Shown piece after piece: positions 8,419 through 17,653 of a DNA stretch of 38,120 bases. Below the pieces are notes generated by a model. It was not told where the DNA came from. It did no database searches and saw only the letters and a list, made by a program, of their open reading frames with translations. Every line of letters starts with the position of its first letter. Within the stretch, counting starts at the first letter, position 1. The stretch is from Pelosinus fermentans (GTDB taxonomy: Bacteria; Bacillota; Negativicutes; DSM-13327). Both the position numbers and the translations under genes were made by a program. The DNA lies in assembly GCA_002434245.1 (NCBI GenBank), contig DJJR01000003.1:1-38120 (forward strand). Reading direction: 5' to 3'.

Positions 8419-10139
8419 AGTAATCCCTCCTGCTGAAACTGCGACCTGACGATTTCCTGATAGACGCTGCAGCGTTCCATCAGCTCCTCATGGTTGCCAG
8501 CGTCGGCGACTTGCCCCTCGTTGAGAACCACAATGCGGTCAGCATGAATAATAGTGCTGATGCGCTGGGCAATGACAATCAGCGCTGCGTCTTTTGTTTC
8601 AGACTTTAACGCCTGGCGTAACGTCCTATCGGTCTTATAGTCCAATGCGGAAAAACTATCGTCCAGTAAATAGACAGCCGGCTTTTTAATCACCGCCCGG
8701 GCAATGGCAAGACGCTGTTTCTGACCGCCGGACACATTGGCTCCGCCCTGGGCAATGGGGGTATCAAGTCCTGCTTCTTTAGCCTGGATAAACTCAGTTG
8801 CCTGAGCAATACCCGCAGCCTTGAGCAGTTCTTCCCTGCTGGCATTTTTTTTGCCGAAGCGGAGATTCCCGGCGATGGTATTGGAAAATAACACAGCCTT
8901 TTGGGGAACATAACCGATTCTCTCACGCAGATTATGCAGCGTATAGTCCCTGATATCTACGCCATCAATCCGGATCTGACCGGATGTGATGTCATAAAAA
9001 CGCAGCAGCAGTTTGGCAATGGTGGATTTTCCGCTGCCGGTACTGCCGATAATGGCCGTCATTTGATTAGGATAAGCAGTAAAAGATACATCCTTTAAAA
9101 CAGCCTCCTCCGCTTGGGGAAACGTAAAAGATACATGGTTAAATTCCACAATACCGGTATGAATGCTGGCTTCAGGCCGGGAGCCGTCAATAATGCTGGA
9201 ACTAGTTTCCAATACGGCGACAATCCGGGTGAGTGAAGTAATCAGCCGTGGATACATCATAAAAAGCATGGACGTCATCATCACCGACAAAAGAATCTGG
9301 GTGATATACTGCACATAAGCGACTAGGCTGCCTACATCCATCGTTGCGTTCATGACAAGTTTGCTGCCGAAAAACATGACTGCAATGGTAGTTATATTCA
9401 TCAAAATCGTAACCGCTGGCATTAAAATTCCTATTAGCCGCTGAGTATGAATGGACAATCGGGTGTACTCATAATTGATTTCTTGGAATCGCTCCATTTC
9501 ATGGAGGGTTTGTTTAAAGGCCCGAATGACGCGTATCCCCGTAAGATTCTCGCGTAATACCAAATTGAGCAAATCAAATTGGGCTTGCATACTTTTATAG
9601 TAGCCCATCATGCTGAGCAGAATCCAGGCGATAACAAAAGACATGACCGGCAGAGTAATAATGAGAACTAGCGATAGCTTGCCGCTGGTAAAAACAGCCA
9701 TGATAATGCCGCTAAGCATCATTAACGGAGTAAGTACACCCATCCTCAACAAATAAAGTAAAAAAGTTTGAATCCGGGTGATGTCATTAGTGGTACGGGT
9801 AATCAGCGAAGAAACCCCGAACAAGTCCATTTCATTGGAGGAAAACTCCTGCACTTTAAAAAAAATTTGCTGCCGTAAATCTGCACTAATCATGGTGGAG
9901 ATACGGGCTGAAATTAAGCCAGAGGCCAAAGAGCAAACCATGGCTGCGATGGCGGCCAACAGCATGTTCATTCCTGCTTTTTCAATAAAATCGGTATTAG
10001 CCCTTTGAATGCCTTGATTAATTAAGTCCGCTACCAGGGTTGGCAACAGAATTTCACAGGCTGACTGGATAATCAAAAATAATAAAAGGGCAACAACAGG
10101 CAGTTTATATGGTTTTAAACAGTCCCAAAGTAATTGCAC
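8415..10139 (-). CDS. ABC exporter half-transporter, degenerate-site partner
   Basis: A 574-residue TMD-NBD protein with six membrane helices, Walker A GSTGSGKST, signature VSGGQKQR and Walker B VYLLDDSFSALD. The catalytic Glu is replaced by Asp, and the switch-His position reads IAQRIST, so one ATP site of the heterodimer is non-canonical, as in TM287/YheI/LmrC. I chose a GTG start at 10139 (protein MQLLWDCLKPYK) because GGAGGGAG lies just upstream and this is where homologues begin. The frame is open for 31 more codons upstream, but those residues look unrelated to the family. It is the first gene of the two-gene operon. Confidence 0.9.
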   Translation of the reverse strand: MQLLWDCLKPYKLPVVALLLFLIIQSACEILLPTLVADLINQGIQRANTDFIEKAGMNMLLAAIAAMVCSLASGLISARISTMISADLRQQIFFKVQEFSSNEMDLFGVSSLITRTTNDITRIQTFLLYLLRMGVLTPLMMLSGIIMAVFTSGKLSLVLIITLPVMSFVIAWILLSMMGYYKSMQAQFDLLNLVLRENLTGIRVIRAFKQTLHEMERFQEINYEYTRLSIHTQRLIGILMPAVTILMNITTIAVMFFGSKLVMNATMDVGSLVAYVQYITQILLSVMMTSMLFMMYPRLITSLTRIVAVLETSSSIIDGSRPEASIHTGIVEFNHVSFTFPQAEEAVLKDVSFTAYPNQMTAIIGSTGSGKSTIAKLLLRFYDITSGQIRIDGVDIRDYTLHNLRERIGYVPQKAVLFSNTIAGNLRFGKKNASREELLKAAGIAQATEFIQAKEAGLDTPIAQGGANVSGGQKQRLAIARAVIKKPAVYLLDDSFSALDYKTDRTLRQALKSETKDAALIVIAQRISTIIHADRIVVLNEGQVADAGNHEELMERCSVYQEIVRSQFQQEGLL

Positions 10140-10288
10140 TGAATCAAGCTCCCTCCATATTTGATGGCCTTTGTACAGAAAAGACACTTTATCTCTATTG
10201 CAATCAGCAACAAAGGGGAAATGCATTGGCATAGATTAGTTTCTAACTTCATATCCCAAATTATTCAGTATGAGAATACATTTCATCT

Positions 10289-10696
10289 ATGGCAGCTATG
10301 GCCAGCAGGATGCACCAACAGGATCTTTGCCCGGAATACCTGTATCAGCTGGCGTGGTGGAAGGACGCGCCGTTTAACCCCAGCCTGCTTACGAGATTTC
10401 GCAAAACCCGCATTACAGAAGATATTCTGGAAGAAATGCTGCGTGAAACGATCCGGAAGGCAATTGAAAAAGGAATTATCAAGTCCACGACGATTATAGT
10501 GGATTCCACTCACACAAAAGCAGCTGTGCGGCCCAAAACCGTAACACAGGTTTTACGCGGACTGAGCAAGCAATTGCGCCGTGTAATTTATCGGGAGATG
10601 ATAGATCTTTCCGAAAAATTCCCGGAAAAGCCGGGAGAAACCGCTGAATTAACGGATGAAATAGAATATACGCGTCGGTTGCTTAAAGAGAAATAG
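10289..10696 (+). pseudogene. IS1182-like transposase fragment
   Basis: The frame encodes a piece of an IS1182-family (IS5-group) transposase. PFNPSLLTRFRK resembles the family's DPS-LxRFR segment, and GIIKSTTIIVDSTHTKA contains the first catalytic Asp of the DDE triad in its typical context. The N-terminal region is missing, and the frame stops after LLKEK, well before the second Asp and the Glu. No terminal inverted repeats could be recognised. It is a dead relic marking past insertion and deletion just upstream of the MFS promoter region. Confidence 0.75.
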
Positions 10697-10821
10697 ATGG
10701 ATACTTGAGATTCCTGACCTTTCAGGTATTGGTCAGGAATTAACGAAAGAGGCAATGAAAATTCGTATGAAAGACAGACTTTTACCCGCGAGCTGTCGTC
10801 CATACCGGGTACATTTTGAAG

Positions 10822-10857
10822 AATCCACAATTGGAATAGATATTCTAATTGTGGATT
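10822..10857. promoter_or_regulatory. Candidate sigma-54 enhancer palindrome A (MFS promoter)
   Basis: A 36-bp inverted repeat centred at 10839.5 has arms AATCCACAATT-GGAATA and TATTCT-AATTGTGGATT, with one G-T mismatch and an unpaired central GA. Its centre is 93.5 bp upstream of the -24 GG at 10933. The same core recurs upstream of three other sigma-54 promoters here. A run of ten T follows, so it could also terminate transcription from the left. Confidence 0.65.
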
Positions 10858-10930
10858 TTTTTTTTGTTATTATTCAGGCAGTAATGATGAGAAAGGTCAA
10901 TAAATGTTGGTATTTTCAGAATATAAAGAA

Positions 10931-10948
10931 TTGGCACAAAAGTTGCAT
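10931..10948 (+). promoter_or_regulatory. Sigma-54 promoter of MFS transporter gene
   Basis: TTGGCAC-AAAAG-TTGCAT: the -24 GG (10933-10934) and -12 GC (10945-10946) are separated by exactly 10 bases, a near-consensus RpoN promoter. It implies a leader of about 280 bases before the MFS start. Confidence 0.8.
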
Positions 10949-11065
10949 TACTAATTTAGTGATTGCAGAGGAAGATATCTAATGGAAAGGAGGGTTAAGC
11001 AGTATTTATCATAATGAATTAGCATGCTATCTTGCACTTATTCAAAAATTTAAAAGAAAGAGAGG

Positions 11066-11131
11066 ATGGTTTATCTGTGCCCAATTAGCAGCCGTATGGC
11101 GAGTGCCATAGCTTGTAAAATGCATTTGTAG
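11066..11131 (+). pseudogene. Relic of HMG-CoA-lyase-type gene 3' end
   Basis: The frame from 11081 to the TAG at 11129-11131 reads PISSRMASAIACKMHL. The intact lyase gene of this window (29095-30003) ends PISSRITSAIACQVHLD, so 13 of 16 positions agree, and the DNA is clearly similar as well (CCAATTAGCAGCCG against CCCATTAGCAGCCG). One extra A near 11083 shifts the frame, because LSVP is read in the other frame immediately before. This is the tail of a second lyase gene whose body has been deleted. It now lies in the leader of the MFS transporter mRNA. Confidence 0.7.
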
Positions 11132-11234
11132 TTTGAATTTGCATATGGATGAAAATTATGAGATTGCTAGACTTACTATCATAAGCTCTAGTAAAGTATT
11201 CGCTTTTTAAAATAATTAAAAAGGAAGATGAAAA

Positions 11235-12581
11235 ATGTCTCAAGTTACAGTGAATAATCAAACAGCTACGACTACAGAAAAGATGACTAAATTTCGATGG
11301 GTTGTTTTAGGGTTTATCTTTATCATTTATACAATTGCTACTGCTGACCGCTCGAATATTGGTATCGCGATGCCTTATATTCGAAAAGAGTTTGCCATGA
11401 GCAATACCGAAGCCGGAGGTATTATGAGCCTGTTTTTTGCAGGATATGTCTTGGCGATGATTCCGGGAGGATTTCTGGTTCGTAAACTGGGTGTAAGTGC
11501 AATATTTTCGATATTCATGATTGCGACATCGTTCTTTACTGGAGCAGTGGGCCTTGCAGGATCAATTTTGCAACTTAAAGCCTTTCGTTTGGGAGTAGGT
11601 CTTTCCGAAGGTCCATTGGCTGTTGGGATGCCCACTACTATCAACAACTGGTTTCCGGCTAGTGAAAAAGGCTTTGCTACCGGTATCTTTATTGCCGCCT
11701 CCAAATTCGGTCCTCTGGTCGTTCCGCCACTATGTGCGCTTATCATTGCTATGTTCGGCTGGCGCGAGATTTTCTATTTTTTTGCTATTCCTGGCATAAT
11801 TCTCGGTATAGTATGGTATTTCTTAGTCGCTGATACGCCGGAAAAAAGCAAGTTTTGCTCATCTGCCGAGGCGGAGTATATCTTAACTGACAAAGCAGTT
11901 GTCCAAGGTAAGGTAAAAGAGCAGAGGCCATATACACTTGCTTGGCTGGATAAACTAATTCGTGCCAAAAAAATTGAGAAAATTGATACGACCGCTAAGT
12001 TGTTCACTTCATGGAATATGGTAGGCAGTGCGATGGGATATTTCTTTATGATCGCGATTACCACCACGATGATGTCTTGGATTCCCACCTATTTGGTTAC
12101 GGTAAAGAAGCTTGCGATCATGAAGATGGCTTTTGCTGCAGCAGCACCATTTGCGGGGACTGTAGTTGGCAACCTGATTGGCGGCTGGGTATCCGATAAT
12201 ATTCTAGGCAAGCGACGCAAACCCTTGATGATGGTGACCGCTCTCACTACATCCTGTATGATGTATTCCCTCATATCTTCACCTGCAGATCCATGGTTAC
12301 TAGGCGGGCTTCTATTTATTACAGGCGTCTTTCTTTCTCTGGGATTCTCAGCTTTCGTGGTGTATCCCATGGGGTTGGTGACAAAAGAACAATTTTCCAT
12401 CGCCACTGCCATAACTAACGTAGGTGGACAGCTCGGTGGGTTCTGTGCTCCCCTTGCAATAGGAATGATTTTGGATAAATACAATTGGGATGTTGTATTT
12501 ACCTCTTTGGCTGTTGGCTGTCTTATCTGTTTTATAATTGTTACAACAATTGATGAACCAGTAGATGATCCTTTAGTGTAG
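11235..12581 (+). CDS. MFS transporter, anion:cation symporter (ACS) type
   Basis: A 448-residue protein with 12 predicted transmembrane segments. It has the ACS-family landmarks ADRSNIGIAMPYIRKEF after the first helix, GGFLVRKLG in the loop 2-3 motif, and FRLGVGLSEGPLAVGMP near helix 4. ACS members (hexuronate, tartrate, phthalate, glucarate permeases) import organic anions with protons or cations, so it is a candidate substrate importer for this island. AAAAAGGAAG precedes the ATG. It is controlled by the sigma-54 promoter at 10931 and palindrome A. The membrane protein at 12659 follows with no visible terminator. Confidence 0.9.
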   Translation: MSQVTVNNQTATTTEKMTKFRWVVLGFIFIIYTIATADRSNIGIAMPYIRKEFAMSNTEAGGIMSLFFAGYVLAMIPGGFLVRKLGVSAIFSIFMIATSFFTGAVGLAGSILQLKAFRLGVGLSEGPLAVGMPTTINNWFPASEKGFATGIFIAASKFGPLVVPPLCALIIAMFGWREIFYFFAIPGIILGIVWYFLVADTPEKSKFCSSAEAEYILTDKAVVQGKVKEQRPYTLAWLDKLIRAKKIEKIDTTAKLFTSWNMVGSAMGYFFMIAITTTMMSWIPTYLVTVKKLAIMKMAFAAAAPFAGTVVGNLIGGWVSDNILGKRRKPLMMVTALTTSCMMYSLISSPADPWLLGGLLFITGVFLSLGFSAFVVYPMGLVTKEQFSIATAITNVGGQLGGFCAPLAIGMILDKYNWDVVFTSLAVGCLICFIIVTTIDEPVDDPLV

Positions 12582-12658
12582 TAAACAAAGTATATGTTAG
12601 GTGAGATTAGGTATTGTAAGCACCTGTGAAATAGGTTAAATAACCAGGAGGAATTGGA

Positions 12659-13339
12659 TTGAATCGAGGAGATTTTCTATGGTTAGCAGCATTGTGCACA
12701 GTGTCAACTATTTTATTGATGCCTGCCAGCCACCAAGTGTTTGTAGATATTACCCGACACCATCCTTATATCATGGGTTTTGCCAAGTTTGCGATTTTAG
12801 CCACTATGGGTGAATTGCTAGCTGTCCGTATTATTGCAGGCAGATGGGAGAACCCCCCGGGGGTGATATATCGGTCTGCTATCTGGGGGATGGTTGGTAT
12901 GCTTATTGTTTTAATGTTTGAGATTTTTTTAAATGGCGTAGTAGGAGCAGTATCAAAAGGATTACTGTGGGTTAATGATGGATCATCTCATAAAATATGG
13001 ATTGCACTTTGGATTGGTACCATTATGAATCTAACATTTGCACCTGCCTTTATGACTGCCCATCGGATAACAGATACGTATATTGATTTAATTTGTGGCG
13101 AAGGTATACCTCTTGGTGAAATTAAATTGTCTGATGTAATTGGTAAAATTGATTGGCAAGGGTTGGTTTCTTTTGTTTTCCTGAAAACCATACCAATTTT
13201 CTGGATACCAGCTCATACGATTACTTTTTTATTACCGCCTGAATACCGAGTTTTGGCTGCAGCATACTTATCTATAGCGTTAGGTGCCATCCTTGCTTAT
13301 GGTAAAAGAGGAAAAGTTCAGACTAACATTGACTTTTAG
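12659..13339 (+). CDS. Unrecognised polytopic membrane protein
   Basis: A 226-residue protein with about six hydrophobic segments (near residues 7-25, 38-58, 72-95, 112-130, 168-185, 195-215). I do not recognise the family. Charged turns such as AVRIIAGRWENPPG and ICGEGIPLGEIKLSDVIGKI lie between helices, and there is no signal peptide or cofactor motif. The start is a TTG at 12659, chosen because AGGAGG lies seven bases before it. It is 77 bp downstream of the MFS gene without a terminator, so it is probably co-transcribed from the sigma-54 promoter and may assist transport. Confidence 0.75.
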   Translation: MNRGDFLWLAALCTVSTILLMPASHQVFVDITRHHPYIMGFAKFAILATMGELLAVRIIAGRWENPPGVIYRSAIWGMVGMLIVLMFEIFLNGVVGAVSKGLLWVNDGSSHKIWIALWIGTIMNLTFAPAFMTAHRITDTYIDLICGEGIPLGEIKLSDVIGKIDWQGLVSFVFLKTIPIFWIPAHTITFLLPPEYRVLAAAYLSIALGAILAYGKRGKVQTNIDF

Positions 13340-13342
13340 TAA

Positions 13343-13528
13343 ACTAAAAATATAGGTAATACAAATACTGCACGTAATGGCTTTCTGAAGTTTTCTCGTA
13401 TAAATGTTACCTTCAAAGATGTCATGCAGAAGACAATCTTGACGATTGGTCGGCAGAACATTCTGGTAGCTAACGGCTTAATGTTTGGCGGTGACTATTT
13501 TCATTATATTTCAGATGCGAATATTTAA
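13343..13528 (+). pseudogene. Coding relic, probably a beta-barrel porin fragment
   Basis: About 61 codons stay open between two stops, with no start codon or ribosome-binding site. The peptide includes FLKFSRINVTFKDV and KTILTIGRQNILVANGLMFGG. Alternating polar and hydrophobic residues with a GRQ...NGL.FG turn resemble the barrel body of Negativicutes porins, and the SLH porin of this window has a comparable LGRVPIYLGADGL segment. I read it as a leftover internal piece of a deleted outer-membrane protein gene. The family assignment is tentative. Confidence 0.4.
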
Positions 13529-13557
13529 AGCATATGTAACATAAGGAGAAGTAAAAA

Positions 13558-15588
13558 ATGAAAATAACTAGTATTCGCGTAAAACTTCTTCTCATCTTAT
13601 TGCCTTTCTTCATCTTCACGTTCGCGATATTATCTGGTATTAGTTATTATTTATCCAGTCAGTCACTGGCGAAAAGCGCAGAGGAGACAGCCAGAGCTCT
13701 TGGCAATGATTATGCCAACCAGATTCAAGCAGATATACAAGAGAAGATGGCTCATCTTGAGGAAATTTCCCTTCTCCCCCAATTTCAGGGAGGGAGTGAT
13801 AAGACGCAAATCAATAAAGTTCTGGTGGCAACCAGAAATCATATTGGTATATTTGATAATTTAGTGTTTATGTTTCCAGATGGAATAGGAATTCGCGCGA
13901 ATGGGGGCGTTGCTCAGTATAATGATGACAAAAGTTTTAAACAAGTAATGGCTACAAAAAAGGCAACAATTTCCGAGCCAATGGTGTCAAAAGTAACTGG
14001 TAAAATGATTGTTGTTCTGACTACACCCATATTGCATAATGATCAACTGATGGGAATGGTTGCTGGAGTATATTCCTTAGGTAATTTATCGCAAGCCGTT
14101 CAGGGGTTAACATTTAAAGAAACTGGCTTTGGATTTCTGGCTGATCAGTCAGGTACGATTCTTACTCATCCCGATCAGGGGTTGATAGGTAAGTTGAAGC
14201 TTAGCGAGAAGAAAATAAATCCTGATCTAAAACTAAAGCAAACAGAATTAGATGATGGTCTCATTGCTTTGTTTCAGAGGGTAATTGAAACAAAGCAGCA
14301 AACCCAGGGGATATACCGTGCAGATGATGGAACTTCCCAGTTCGCTGTATCTACACCCATCAATCTACCCGGCGACACACACTGGGTTATGATTGTTGGG
14401 GCACCAGAAACAGAAGTCAATAAGGAGCGGTCTATCCTAGCACAAACCATGCTTATTGTGTCTCTATTTTTTGCTATGGTTGCTATCGCTTTTATCTTTA
14501 TCTTGAGCAGACGTTTCGCAGTGCCGATTCAGTTACTGCGGGATGAATGCATGTTTTTGATGCAGGGGGATTTTAGGGAACGTCCCATGAAGGTGTTATC
14601 TCACGATGAAGTAGGTCACTTGGCGCAAGGGTTTCGCCAAATGAGAGCCACTCTGGGCACTTTAGTCATAAAAGTGCAATTTCAAGCTGAGCAGGTGGCT
14701 GCTTCGAGTGAAGAATTGACAGCAAGTGCCCAGCAATCGGCTGATGCAGCTAACCAAGTAGCTGGTTCGATTAGTCAGATTGCACAAGGGACGAGAAAAC
14801 AAGCGACTTCAGCCGCTCAAATCAGCACAGTAGTGGAACAGATGTCAGGTAATACGGAGCAGGTTTTCGTTACGTCACATCAAGTGGCAGAAATTGCGGA
14901 AAATGCATCTCAAGAGGCAGAGCAGGGCAAAATGGCGGTAGAGCAGGCTGTTGAACGGATGAAACTAATTAGCTCAGGTTCAGAAGCCGTTCAGTCTGCG
15001 ATTGGAGAACTTGCCAAAGGATCTCAAGGAATCAGCGAAATTGTAAATTTAATCTCCACTATTGCAGGGCAGACCAACCTGCTAGCGTTAAATGCTGCCA
15101 TAGAAGCTGCCAGAGCTGGTGAACAGGGGCGAGGGTTTGCCGTGGTAGCGGATGAAGTAAGGAAACTGGCTGAAGAATCCAATAGAGCAGCTCAGCAAAT
15201 TGGGATGTTAATCAAAAAGAATAATGTGAATATGGATCAAGCCGTTGCTGCCAGTCAAGCGGGTACGGAAGACGTGAAAGCGGGAATCTTAGTAGTTAAT
15301 TCTGCAGGAGAAATCTTTGGGAAAATAGTCGAATCTGTCATGCAACTTTCTGTACAGATACGAGAAATCTCTGAATCAATACATCAAATAGCTGCTAGTA
15401 ACCGCACTCTGCTGTCATCAATTCATGAAATCGACTCAGTCAGCAGGGAGAATGCTGGGGAGGCACAGTCTGTTTCGGCAGTGACAGAAGAACAATCAGC
15501 ATCTATGCAGGAAGTTGCCTCATCTAGTCAGAGTTTAGCGGAATTAGCAAGTGAGCTGCAAGAAGCAATAACAAAGTTTCGTGTATGA
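13558..15588 (+). CDS. Methyl-accepting chemotaxis protein with periplasmic Cache domain
   Basis: A 676-residue chemoreceptor. TM1 spans about residues 9-31, followed by a dCache-like sensor of about 250 residues and TM2 near 300-320. A HAMP linker follows ([11 protein letters not shown] onward). The long cytoplasmic coiled coil contains the hairpin tip [21 protein letters not shown] (about 503-523) and [18 protein letters not shown], which bind CheA/CheW. The ATG has AAGGAG upstream. No CheR-tethering pentapeptide is visible at the C-terminus. Its position between the transporter and hydro-lyase genes suggests it senses the same substrate or a relative; dCache domains commonly bind carboxylates and amino acids. 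Confidence 0.93.
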   Translation: MKITSIRVKLLLILLPFFIFTFAILSGISYYLSSQSLAKSAEETARALGNDYANQIQADIQEKMAHLEEISLLPQFQGGSDKTQINKVLVATRNHIGIFDNLVFMFPDGIGIRANGGVAQYNDDKSFKQVMATKKATISEPMVSKVTGKMIVVLTTPILHNDQLMGMVAGVYSLGNLSQAVQGLTFKETGFGFLADQSGTILTHPDQGLIGKLKLSEKKINPDLKLKQTELDDGLIALFQRVIETKQQTQGIYRADDGTSQFAVSTPINLPGDTHWVMIVGAPETEVNKERSILAQTMLIVSLFFAMVAIAFIFILSRRFAVPIQLLRDECMFLMQGDFRERPMKVLSHDEVGHLAQGFRQMRATLGTLVIKVQFQAEQVAASSEELTASAQQSADAANQVAGSISQIAQGTRKQATSAAQISTVVEQMSGNTEQVFVTSHQVAEIAENASQEAEQGKMAVEQAVERMKLISSGSEAVQSAIGELAKGSQGISEIVNLISTIAGQTNLLALNAAIEAARAGEQGRGFAVVADEVRKLAEESNRAAQQIGMLIKKNNVNMDQAVAASQAGTEDVKAGILVVNSAGEIFGKIVESVMQLSVQIREISESIHQIAASNRTLLSSIHEIDSVSRENAGEAQSVSAVTEEQSASMQEVASSSQSLAELASELQEAITKFRV

Positions 15589-15620
15589 GATGCTACATAA
15601 TAAAATCTGATTTAGGGATA

Positions 15621-15670
15621 TAAACAAGGCTGTCGATGGGAATGATGTCGACAGCCTTGTTTATATTTTT
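15621..15670. terminator. Bidirectional terminator between chemoreceptor and EBP1
   Basis: A perfect 16-bp stem (TAAACAAGGCTGTCGA with its complement) closes an 11-base loop. It has a T-rich tail on the plus strand and A/T-rich flank on the other, serving two convergent genes. Confidence 0.85.
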
Positions 15671-15675
15671 AAGAT

Positions 15676-17544
15676 CTAGACTTGGATACCCAATCGACGC
15701 ATTTTACGCCACAAGGTTGAGCGGTCAATACCGAGCAATTTCGCTGCTGCAGTTTGGACACCTCTTGCCTGAGCCAACGCATCTGTTATTTCTTTGATTT
15801 CTTCATCATAAAACGAAGTCTTGACTGGAGATGCATCCCATTTTTCCAATACTGCCTCAATATCAGAGGCATGTACGGTTTCAGTTTGGCAAAAAGCCAT
15901 AAGCCGCTCAATGGTATTTTGTAATTCTCGGATATTGCCTGGCCAACTGTAGCTTTCCAAAGCTCTGATTGATGGAGCGTCGAATGCTATTTTTCGAAGT
16001 GAAGATGTATGCTTACTTAAAAAAGTTTCCGCCATCATTCTGATATCCTGATGGCGTTCGCGTAAAGGTGGAAGTTCTAACTTTAATACGTTGAGGCGAA
16101 AGAAAAGGTCTTCTCGAAAATTGCGGTTTTGCACCAGCTCTTTAAGATCTTTGTTAGTCGCGGAGACTACCCGGGTATCAACATCGATGACTCGGTCACT
16201 GCCGAGTCGCATCACAGACCTTTCCTGTAATACACGCAGCAAGCGACTCTGGTTAACGTAGTCCATCTCAGCAATTTCATCTAGGAAAATAGTGCCGCCA
16301 TGGGCCAACTCAAATAAACCAGGTTTGCCCTCCTTATTAGCGCCGGTAAAGGCCCCGCTGACATAGCCGAAAAGTTCGCTTTCAAGAAGTTGGGCTGGCA
16401 GTGCTGCACAGTTCACAGCTACAAATGGTCCTGTACGGCGGGGGCTGTGATTATGGATGCTTTGGGCAAAAACTTCTTTGCCGGTGCCTGTCTCTCCAAC
16501 AATTAGAATATTAGAATTGGTAGCGGAGAACTCTTTGGCTAACCCCACTGCACGTGTCGTACAGCTGCTTTTTCCCCATACGTCCGCGAAAGTTTTTTTG
16601 GCTACATGCCCTTTGTTATAAATCTCCTTTCGGATATGTGCTTCAGTCTGCTGAATTTTAGAAATCTCCTGAAAAGTTACCAACGCGCCATTTAGTTTGC
16701 CGTTGACGATAATTGGAACTTTATTACATAAAATTTTTAGATCTTTCACCTGGAGAATTGTGCTAACCTCTTCTTGCCTGGTTCTAATAAGTTCAGACAG
16801 ACTAAGATTAGGCCAGATTTTACTGATTTTTTGACCTACGGCTTGTTGAGGGGATATGTTGAATAGTTGTTGCGCGCGCATATTGATGCTTGTAATTTTG
16901 CTCTGGCAATCCACGGTGATGATGCCGTCGTGCACATAGTCAAGTACTGCTGCAAATAAACTGCGCTTAATCTTTTCTGCCTCCATCACTTGCTCAATTC
17001 GTAGCGCCTCTTCCAGAGCTTGCAGAATTGACTCTTTGCCGCTTTCGATAAAGATGGCAGGCAGGCCGTACTCTTGGGCGGCATGGCAAAAAAGCCCGCC
17101 TCCGACTACCACGTCCGCGCCATCGCGGGCAGCCTGAAGAACCATATTGCCAATTTCGCTATCGTCATTTTCCGTCAAATATTGCTTGAAAGAAGAACCC
17201 AGGATGGGTGTAAGACAATCAATCCCCTTGACCATTGAAGAATAGGCAACAATGGCGATATTACAACCATACGCTTTGGCGGCGTTAATTGCGCGGATGA
17301 TGTCAAAACTGGTTACAGGGAGTTCAACGACCGTGACGTTTAGACCAGAGTTCTTGATCTGATCAGCCGTACCCGCCCGGGCTATGATGATTTCATATCC
17401 TTGTTCAATCAATTTTGCAGCTGAGTTATGAATCATGTCGTAACGTTGGCAGTATTCCACATGAATCTGTTCATGAGCGGTGAGTATGTCTTTAATAAAT
17501 GGGACCATTGGGGCATGTGGAACAAGAAAAGCAATTTTACCCAT
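15676..17544 (-). CDS. Sigma-54-dependent activator EBP1 with PrpR N-terminal sensor
   Basis: A 622-residue protein. Residues about 3-195 form a PrpR_N-type sensor (KIAFLVPHAPM to the VVVGGGLFCHAAQEYGLPAIFIESG segment). A PAS domain covers about 205-310. The AAA+ domain has Walker A GETGTGKE (from residue 350), the sigma-54-contacting GAFTGA loop (from 397), GGTIFLDEI, and a Fis-like HTH at the C-terminus (AAKLLGIDRSTLWRKMRRLG). I start it at ATG 17544, with GGAGG 8 bases upstream. PrpR_N domains bind catabolic intermediates such as 2-methylcitrate. It is divergent from the leuC-like operon, its likely target, and is itself preceded by a sigma-54 promoter. Confidence 0.92.
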   Translation of the reverse strand: MGKIAFLVPHAPMVPFIKDILTAHEQIHVEYCQRYDMIHNSAAKLIEQGYEIIIARAGTADQIKNSGLNVTVVELPVTSFDIIRAINAAKAYGCNIAIVAYSSMVKGIDCLTPILGSSFKQYLTENDDSEIGNMVLQAARDGADVVVGGGLFCHAAQEYGLPAIFIESGKESILQALEEALRIEQVMEAEKIKRSLFAAVLDYVHDGIITVDCQSKITSINMRAQQLFNISPQQAVGQKISKIWPNLSLSELIRTRQEEVSTILQVKDLKILCNKVPIIVNGKLNGALVTFQEISKIQQTEAHIRKEIYNKGHVAKKTFADVWGKSSCTTRAVGLAKEFSATNSNILIVGETGTGKEVFAQSIHNHSPRRTGPFVAVNCAALPAQLLESELFGYVSGAFTGANKEGKPGLFELAHGGTIFLDEIAEMDYVNQSRLLRVLQERSVMRLGSDRVIDVDTRVVSATNKDLKELVQNRNFREDLFFRLNVLKLELPPLRERHQDIRMMAETFLSKHTSSLRKIAFDAPSIRALESYSWPGNIRELQNTIERLMAFCQTETVHASDIEAVLEKWDASPVKTSFYDEEIKEITDALAQARGVQTAAAKLLGIDRSTLWRKMRRLGIQV

Positions 17545-17574
17545 GGCAACACCTCCGCAACTTTTGCAGCTTAT

Positions 17575-17592
17575 ATGCAACAATTATGCCAC
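17575..17592 (-). promoter_or_regulatory. Sigma-54 promoter driving EBP1 (minus strand)
   Basis: On the minus strand TGGCAT-AATTG-TTGCAT has GG (17590-17589) and GC (17578-17577) with 10 bases between. The -12 element lies about 33 bases from the EBP1 start, leaving a leader of about 20 bases that contains the GGAGG site. EBP1 therefore probably needs sigma-54 and an activator, perhaps itself. Confidence 0.65.
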
Positions 17593-17603
17593 TTATCAGC
17601 AAT

Positions 17604-17638
17604 AACTGCAATAGTATCTTCAGAAAATACTGCGAATT
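17604..17638. promoter_or_regulatory. Candidate EBP1 operator between divergent sigma-54 promoters
   Basis: The 65-bp gap between the two -24 elements holds an interrupted dyad AGTAT-N9-ATACT flanked by ACTGCAAT and ACTGCGAAT repeats. It differs from the GGAAT palindromes elsewhere. The assignment rests only on position and weak symmetry. Confidence 0.25.
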
Positions 17639-17653
17639 TACTGGATTGATGAT

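Noticed and set aside
10161..10499. Open frame overlapping the transposase fragment in another frame
   Set aside because: No family similarity and no ribosome-binding site; a shadow of the transposase relic and the ABC gene upstream.
11066..11131. A 21-codon ATG frame upstream of the MFS gene as a regulatory leader peptide
   Set aside because: Its sequence matches the C-terminus of the intact lyase at 29095-30003, and the GAGAGG directly abuts the ATG with no spacing. A gene relic explains it better.
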